Of a DNA stretch of 8,597 nt, positions 4,764-8,597 are shown in pieces (position 1 is the stretch's first letter; each line of letters begins with the position of its first letter). This DNA comes from Austwickia sp040006675 (GTDB lineage Bacteria; Actinomycetota; Actinomycetes; Actinomycetales; Dermatophilaceae). The DNA is taken from contig JBDTWM010000116.1 of assembly GCA_040006675.1 (NCBI GenBank), positions 1 to 8,597 of the forward strand, read 5' to 3'. The translations under genes were made by a program, and so were the position numbers. Below the pieces are notes generated by a model that was given only the letters and a program-made list of their open reading frames with translations, searched no databases and was not told the DNA's origin.

Positions 4764-6701
4764 TCACCCGCCGTGCGACGCGGTGCGCTCCGCCGGCAGC
4801 CAGAACAGACCCGTGGTGTCCGTCGCCGGGTGCCGCGCACCGGCCTTCTCCGCGGCGAACTCCCTGAGGATCCGCGCGGTGATCGCGGCGGTCAGCCGAG
4901 CCGTGCCCGGATCGGCCGAGGTGATGCCACGCGGCCAACCGAGGGTTCCCGCCGCGAACACTCCTGCCCCCGACGGGGTCGAGCTGTAGACGCCGCTGTA
5001 CGCCGTCTCCGCACCGCGGCAGGACACTTTGCCGTACCCGACCACCTGGCGCGGGCCTGGTCCCGCCACGCCCGCGTAGGCGCGGTCGATCTCGTTGCCC
5101 ACCACGCCCTTCAGACGGCTGCCTTCCGTCGCGCCCGAGCCCTCGAAGCCCCACCACGTGGGGTCGGCGATAGTCCAGTCGCCGCGGACGGGGTTGCAAT
5201 CGTAAGACACCCCCGTCAGCGTGCTCTCGGAACTCGGGGACGGGCTGTCCCGGAAGCGCACGGTCGCCCCGCGTGGGTCCGTCGCGGCCATCGGGTCCTC
5301 CCGCGCCGCCTTGCTCGCGAAGATCACCCGTGGCCGGCGGTCGCTGCGGTCGGCAGGCAGATCCTCCCGGGCGGGACTGCGCGCCATGCGGATGCGCCAG
5401 TACGCGGTGTTGGCGCCGAAGGAGGCGAGATTGGTGCCCGCGGCGACCGCGTCGGAAACGCCCCGTCGCATCGCCGGGGTCCAGTACTCGCTGTGGCCTC
5501 CCAGCACGATGCCCACGGCGTCCTTGGCCAGTCCCGGATCCACCGCCAGGTCGTAGTCGGTCGCCCACGCCAAAGGGAGCCCAGCACCCTCAGCGACTCG
5601 CAGGATCGGAGCGTCCATGTCGAAGAATTGCCCGGCGCCGGATTCCTGTTGATAGGGGCGGTCGAAGCTCACCGCGCGCGACCGCTTCGCCAGGGAGCCG
5701 TCGGGACCATGGTAGAGACTCGCGCCGCCCCACTCGTTGTATGCCTGATAGGTGAGCGGACTGGAGAGCATGAGAAGTCGCCCGCGGGCGTTGGCGCTGC
5801 GCACGGTGAGCGGGACGAACCGGGTCGCCCCGAGACGCGCAGAGCGCACCGTGAACAGATACGTACCCTCGGGCCAGCCACTCGTCGGGACGGTCAAAGA
5901 CCTGGTCCAGCGTGCGACTCTCGCGCCGGTGCCCGTGACGCCTCCGACGTCGGCCAGCGGGCCCTCGATCGTGGCAGCGGCGGGTTGCGCGCCCGCCCGG
6001 GCCGTCCCTGACCAGATCTGGCGTGCGCCGCTCCCGCCGTAGGCGCCGATGCGGTACGCAGCAATCTGTACGTCTTCGGGTCCGGTCCCGCCGGCCGTTG
6101 GCGGCTGCGACGTCGTGTCCTGCGAACTGACGGCCCGTGAGGTGGCGGACTGGGGGGTGGTGGCCCGCGAGGTGGCGGACCGGGGGGTGGTGGGCAGGGC
6201 CGACGGGCTCTGGCGGGCCGGGCCCTGGGCCTCGGACGGGATGACGGTCGATCGGCGCCGATGCCCTCGGGGCGAACGGGTGGGGTCTTTGGGAATCGCC
6301 GATTCGTCATCCGCGTTTGATGGCGGCCCGCTACGCCGCGCGGTGGTCGGGACCCCGCCGGTGGGTGGCGCCGAGGACAGGGAGAGGTACAGGCCGACGT
6401 CCTCCCCCGGCCGGACCGACACCCGGTCTGCGTACGCCTCTAGGCCCGCTCGGCCACGTTCGGCGACGTCGGCATCCCACGCCCGGCTTCCCTCGCGCTC
6501 GTTCTCCGCGCGCACGGCGCCGGCCCACTCCTGCGGCGTCGCGGGCGCGACGTGCGCCCCGTCCGATGTGGACAGACCCGGGAGATCGTCGCCTCCGACG
6601 CCGCAGCCGGTCATGCCGACGCACGCGAGCGTCGCGGCCATCGCGACCGCGCCGATCGATCTGCGCCGGGACGCCCGCGTCGCGGGCATTGGTCCCGACA
6701 T
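4764..6701 (-). CDS. Secreted lipoprotein with N,N-dimethylformamidase beta-subunit-like domain
   Basis: A 645-residue protein with an exported N-terminus: an Arg-rich n-region, a hydrophobic stretch IGAVAMAATLACVG (16-29), then MTGC with C33 as the likely lipidated cysteine. The remainder resembles proteins annotated as N,N-dimethylformamidase beta-subunit-like: YRIGAYGGSGARQIW (216-230), TYQAYNEWGGASLY (317-330), GGHSEYWTPAMRRGVSDAVAAGTNLASFGANTAYWRIR (401-438) and WWGFEGSGA (516-524). Real activity and substrate are unknown; most such proteins are uncharacterised. Residues about 111-208 form a Ser/Thr/Pro/Arg-rich low-complexity stretch between two strands (VGLYLSL and VQIAAYRIG) that are close together in relatives. 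Met1 (6701) has only GGGG directly before it; Met5 (6689) is a possible alternative start. It converges on guaB1 with 3 nt between stops. Confidence 0.82.
   Translation of the reverse strand: MSGPMPATRASRRRSIGAVAMAATLACVGMTGCGVGGDDLPGLSTSDGAHVAPATPQEWAGAVRAENEREGSRAWDADVAERGRAGLEAYADRVSVRPGEDVGLYLSLSSAPPTGGVPTTARRSGPPSNADDESAIPKDPTRSPRGHRRRSTVIPSEAQGPARQSPSALPTTPRSATSRATTPQSATSRAVSSQDTTSQPPTAGGTGPEDVQIAAYRIGAYGGSGARQIWSGTARAGAQPAAATIEGPLADVGGVTGTGARVARWTRSLTVPTSGWPEGTYLFTVRSARLGATRFVPLTVRSANARGRLLMLSSPLTYQAYNEWGGASLYHGPDGSLAKRSRAVSFDRPYQQESGAGQFFDMDAPILRVAEGAGLPLAWATDYDLAVDPGLAKDAVGIVLGGHSEYWTPAMRRGVSDAVAAGTNLASFGANTAYWRIRMARSPAREDLPADRSDRRPRVIFASKAAREDPMAATDPRGATVRFRDSPSPSSESTLTGVSYDCNPVRGDWTIADPTWWGFEGSGATEGSRLKGVVGNEIDRAYAGVAGPGPRQVVGYGKVSCRGAETAYSGVYSSTPSGAGVFAAGTLGWPRGITSADPGTARLTAAITARILREFAAEKAGARHPATDTTGLFWLPAERTASHGG
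6134..6193. repeat. Two tandem 30-bp direct repeats within the lipoprotein gene
   Basis: Units 6134-6163 and 6164-6193 are 30 bp each and differ at two positions. On the minus strand they lie in frame and encode TTPRSATSRA and TTPQSATSRA (residues 171-190). This is an in-frame minisatellite within the low-complexity insert, a likely site of copy-number change between strains. Confidence 0.85.
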
Positions 6702-6995
6702 CCCCTATACCCCCTGAAGGCGTGGCTGCGGCGACTCTCTCGCGGGCAGCACACGCTGAGCGTAGTCCCCCATATCGGCCGACGATCAAGGCCGCGCGAC
6801 CGCATATTGGACGATCGTCCCGGATCATTTGGGGCTCAGAGCATGACGAACGCAGAGCCAGGGGCGACTCGCTGGACCGAAAGGTCAGGCGTCTTCACCT
6901 GCCCAAGACCACTCCTTCGGGATCCGACTCCGCCGCCGCTGCCCGCGGGTAAGACGGGCCGGGGAGGTGCAGGAATCGGTAGCCCCGCGCCTGGC
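6702..6995. other. Intergenic stretch with no recognisable gene
   Basis: 294 nt between the start of the lipoprotein gene and the stop of the oxidoreductase gene, both minus strand. I find no tRNA, known small RNA, or coding frame resembling a protein family. It should contain the promoter of the lipoprotein gene. A TTGATC at about 6784-6789 and a TACGCT at about 6759-6764, read on the minus strand, have -35/-10 character but with a long 19-nt spacer. A 12-bp palindrome lies at 6809-6820. Confidence 0.5.
6809..6820. promoter_or_regulatory. 12-bp palindrome, possible operator
   Basis: GGACGATCGTCC is perfectly self-complementary and lies about 110 nt upstream of the lipoprotein start, upstream of the candidate promoter. 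Regulator unknown; a chance occurrence is possible. Confidence 0.25.
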
Positions 6996-7496
6996 TCAAG
7001 GCGACAGCACTGCCGCGCAGGTCGCGCCTAGTTCGTACGCGGCGTCCCGGTCTGAGCCGGTGACGTCGCCGAGCACCTCCAGCGGCTGCGCCACCGCGCG
7101 CCAGCCGAGCGCAGCGACGATCGACTCGACGGAGCGCACCGCTCCCCCGGTGTCATAGCGGCCGTGCACCAGGAGGCCGTAGGGCCGGCCACGGGTGCCG
7201 GTCGAGGCGGCCTGACCGGCGGCGTCGAGCGCACCGCCGATCGCGAGGAAGGTGCTGTCGAAGACGTGCTTGAGCGCCCCGGACATGTACCCGAAGTTGG
7301 CGGGCGTGACCAGCAGGTATCCGTCAGCGCCCGCCAGTGTCCGGGCGCCCGCCTCGCCGCGCGCGAAGGCCAGCGCGTCGACCGCGGTGACGTCGACTCC
7401 CGAGATGTCCTCGCACGTGGCGCCCTGCAGCGCGGCGGTCAGCAACGTCCGCACTCCGTCGGTGGGCGCGTGGTGGACGACGAGCAGGCTCGGCAT
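6996..7496 (-). CDS. Flavodoxin-fold NAD(P)H-dependent oxidoreductase
   Basis: A 166-residue single-domain protein of the flavodoxin / NADPH-dependent FMN reductase superfamily. The N-terminal strand SLLVVHHAPTDG (3-14) leads into the FMN phosphate-loop region. GADGYLLVTPANFGYMSGALKHVFDSTF (56-83) is the typical second FMN-contact segment, in which a Thr-Pro turn is followed by an aromatic residue and the GALKxxxD helix. RPYGLLVHGRYDTGGAVRSVESIVAALGW (104-132) is the third flavin-side strand and helix. Such enzymes reduce flavins, quinones or nitro compounds with NAD(P)H; the substrate here is unknown. Cytoplasmic, with no signal peptide. The ATG at 7496 has no Shine-Dalgarno but a TATTCT box 6 nt upstream, so the mRNA is probably leaderless. 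A PfpI-family fragment abuts this promoter on the opposite strand. Confidence 0.85.
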   Translation of the reverse strand: MPSLLVVHHAPTDGVRTLLTAALQGATCEDISGVDVTAVDALAFARGEAGARTLAGADGYLLVTPANFGYMSGALKHVFDSTFLAIGGALDAAGQAASTGTRGRPYGLLVHGRYDTGGAVRSVESIVAALGWRAVAQPLEVLGDVTGSDRDAAYELGATCAAVLSP

Positions 7497-7502
7497 CTGT
7501 TC

Positions 7503-7508
7503 AGAATA
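7503..7508 (-). promoter_or_regulatory. -10 element of a leaderless oxidoreductase promoter
   Basis: On the minus strand TATTCT (TANNNT) is followed by GAACAG and then the ATG at 7496, repeating the -10, 6 nt, start geometry of ppgK and guaB1. No -35 consensus is seen. Confidence 0.7.
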
Positions 7509-7571
7509 TGGGTCTCAGCGCGGGAGCACGTCCGAGTTGCACACCGTGTCCCCCTGACCGAGAGTCGGGAG

Positions 7572-7709
7572 ATGGCAGACATCCGCAACGCGGGCGGCAC
7601 CTGGGTCGACGAGGAACTCGTCATGGACGGCAGCCTGATCTCCAGCCGCAGACCCGATGACCTGCCCGACTTCACCACCGCCCTGACGGTCGCCCTCCAG
7701 GGGCGCTGA
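7572..7709 (+). pseudogene. C-terminal fragment of a DJ-1/PfpI-family protein
   Basis: The 45 residues from MADIRNAGGTWVDEELVMDG to the stop read like the C-terminal end of PfpI/YhbO-type proteins (deglycase or protease-like), where a DIRNAGG-WVDE-x-V-DG-L-SSR-PDDLP run is standard. Weaker in-frame likeness may start near 7554 (LTES). Nothing before that point matches: the N-terminal domain and the nucleophilic cysteine elbow are missing, and the DNA there is the promoter and coding region of the divergent oxidoreductase gene. No ribosome binding site with sensible spacing precedes the ATG at 7572. This is best read as a deletion remnant. The reading frame is intact to its stop and well preserved, so the loss may be recent, or the tail may still be expressed. 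Confidence 0.75.
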
Positions 7710-7750
7710 CCGGCGCCGTTCGCGGTGTGCGTCCGATCAGGCGGCGGCTC

Positions 7751-8479
7751 ATGAGTCCGCAGGCGCGGGTAGGCACCTCTGGGTGGAGCTACGACCACTG
7801 GAACGAGGTCCTCTACCCCCCTGGTCTCCCGGCGCGGGACCGGCTCGCCGCTTATGTGCGTGAGTTCGACACTGTGGAACTCAACGCCAGCTTCTATCGA
7901 TGGCCACGTGAAGCGGCGTTCGCCTCCTGGCGGCGGCGGTTGCCGCCGGGATTCGCGATGACGGTGAAAGCGCCGAGAGGGCTGTCTCATGCACGCCGGC
8001 TCTACGCCCCCGAGCAGTGGTGCGAGCGGATCGCGGCCTGCTGGGACGTGCTCGACGACCGACGCGGAGTGTTGCTCGTCCAGTTGCCGCCGACCATGGA
8101 ACGCGACGACGCCCGATTGGCGTACTTTCTGAACGCTCTCCCGCCACGTGTGCCGGTCGCCGTCGAGCTGCGCCACGCCAGCTGGCAGTGCGACGACGTC
8201 TTCGACCTGCTGGCGGAGCACGGCGCCGCCTACGTCGTGCTCTCCGGCGCCCAGCTGCCGTGCGTGCTGCGCGCGACCGCCCCGTTCGTCTACGTGCGAC
8301 TTCACGGGCCGGATCATCAGCACCTGTACGGAGGGTCCTACTCCGATTCGGACCTGCACTGGTGGGCCGAGCGCATCCGGGAATGGAACGGCGCAGGACA
8401 CGACGTCTATGCATATTTCAACAACGACGGGTACGGACACGCCGTGCGCAACGCCCGAACCTTGCGCGCGATCCTGTGA
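7751..8479 (+). CDS. DUF72 (YecE-like) TIM-barrel protein
   Basis: 242 residues covering a full DUF72 domain, a TIM-barrel family of unproven biochemical function found across bacteria and archaea. The N-terminal VGTSGWSYDHW (7-17) is the family hallmark. It is followed by FDTVELNASFYRWP (39-52), FAMTVKAPRGLSH (68-80), the LLVQLPPTM strand (108-116), VPVAVELRHASW (134-145), FVYVRLHGPDHQHLYGGSY (181-199) and VYAYFNNDGYGHAVRNA (222-238), the typical C-terminal strand with a conserved Asn pair. Cytoplasmic, no signal. The ATG at 7751 places the hallmark at residue 7; a GTG at 7727 would add eight basic residues and cannot be excluded. The Shine-Dalgarno is poor (GGCGG). It follows the PfpI fragment by 41 nt and converges on rnpB. 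Confidence 0.92.
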   Translation: MSPQARVGTSGWSYDHWNEVLYPPGLPARDRLAAYVREFDTVELNASFYRWPREAAFASWRRRLPPGFAMTVKAPRGLSHARRLYAPEQWCERIAACWDVLDDRRGVLLVQLPPTMERDDARLAYFLNALPPRVPVAVELRHASWQCDDVFDLLAEHGAAYVVLSGAQLPCVLRATAPFVYVRLHGPDHQHLYGGSYSDSDLHWWAERIREWNGAGHDVYAYFNNDGYGHAVRNARTLRAIL

Positions 8480-8491
8480 TGCGACGAAGCC

Positions 8492-8513
8492 GCTGGCGGC
8501 CAGCAGCGCCAGC
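8492..8513. terminator. Hairpin between DUF72 gene and rnpB
   Basis: The arms GCTGGCG and CGCCAGC pair perfectly around an 8-nt loop, 12 nt after the DUF72 stop and about 30 nt past the 3' end of rnpB on the other strand. It can fold in both directions. There is no U-tract. Confidence 0.6.
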
Positions 8514-8544
8514 TGACGACGAGCGCTGCCTTCCGTGGGCGGGC

Positions 8545-8597
8545 GGATGAGTCGGCCGATACGCCGGGTTCTGTCGAAGGCGATCATCCATCTCGGG
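8545..8597 (-). ncRNA. rnpB: RNase P RNA, 3' end (partial)
   Basis: The catalytic RNA of ribonuclease P, which matures tRNA 5' ends. Read on the minus strand, the window edge begins with GAGATGGATGATCGCC, and then positions 8574 to 8555 give ACAGAACCCGGCGTATCGGC. These match, in order and spacing, the conserved 3' segment of bacterial type A RNase P RNA, in which E. coli has AGATGAATGACTG and ACAGAACCCGGCTTATCGG. The following GACTCATCCGC would be the 3' strand of helix P1, so the mature end lies near 8545-8549. The rest of the RNA (about 350-400 nt in total in this group) lies outside the window to the right. Confidence 0.93.

Noticed and set aside
6840..6990. Possible tRNA or small RNA gene in the intergenic gap
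   Set aside because: No T-arm motif, no cloverleaf arms of correct spacing, and no recognised RNA family sequence.
7439..8587. A 382-codon minus-strand open frame spanning the oxidoreductase start, the PfpI fragment, DUF72 and rnpB
   Set aside because: It crosses four independently supported features and has no recognisable protein motif.
1..8597. CRISPR array, insertion sequence, prophage or defence island
   Set aside because: No spaced repeat series, no terminal inverted repeats around a transposase, and no phage, integrase, nuclease or toxin-antitoxin signature; the content is ordinary chromosomal.

Overview
This window comes from a high-GC Gram-positive bacterium (Actinomycetota). The evidence is the very high GC content with strong third-position GC bias, plus several lineage-typical proteins: a GlnA2-type glutamine synthetase, a methionine aminopeptidase with the proline-rich N-terminal extension known from actinobacterial MetAP1c, a strictly actinobacterial-type polyphosphate glucokinase, and a GuaB1 protein. 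Leaderless start sites add to this. The family placement is uncertain; the gene order and the GuaB1 sequence look more like Micrococcales than Mycobacterium, but that is an impression only.

Layout. At 1-519 (minus) lies the N-terminal third of glnA2, cut by the window edge. It is divergent from a small SRPBCC/AHSA1-like protein gene (727-1137, plus). The 207-nt region between them carries three different dyad-symmetric sequences. A strong hairpin at 1174-1217 separates the SRPBCC gene from a convergent 62-codon gene (1263-1451, minus), which belongs to a conserved small family found beside map and often mislabelled as an aminopeptidase. Next come three co-oriented plus-strand genes: map (1526-2398), ppgK (2418-3173) and guaB1 (3303-4760). 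ppgK and guaB1 each appear to have their own leaderless promoter, and map may have one too. guaB1 converges, with only 3 nt between stop codons, on a large minus-strand lipoprotein gene (4764-6701) with an N,N-dimethylformamidase beta-subunit-like domain. That domain is interrupted by a roughly 100-residue Ser/Thr/Pro-rich insert containing an in-frame 30-bp tandem repeat.

After a 294-nt stretch without a recognisable gene comes a minus-strand flavodoxin-fold NAD(P)H:FMN-type oxidoreductase (6996-7496), also with a leaderless promoter. Pressed against that promoter on the plus strand is the C-terminal fragment of a DJ-1/PfpI-family protein (7572-7709), apparently a gene remnant. Then a DUF72 TIM-barrel gene (7751-8479, plus), a hairpin that can serve as a two-way terminator, and finally the 3' end of RNase P RNA (rnpB, minus) running off the right edge.

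Functionally the window is mostly core metabolism: glutamine or gamma-glutamyl amide synthesis, N-terminal methionine removal, polyphosphate-driven glucose phosphorylation, purine nucleotide interconversion and tRNA 5' processing. Accessory genes are a secreted lipoprotein and a quinone/flavin reductase. I see no CRISPR array, transposase, integrase, phage gene or defence system. The most notable items are the repeated leaderless promoter geometry, the insert within the lipoprotein domain, the PfpI fragment, the dyads upstream of glnA2, and the rnpB end, which protein-only annotation would miss.
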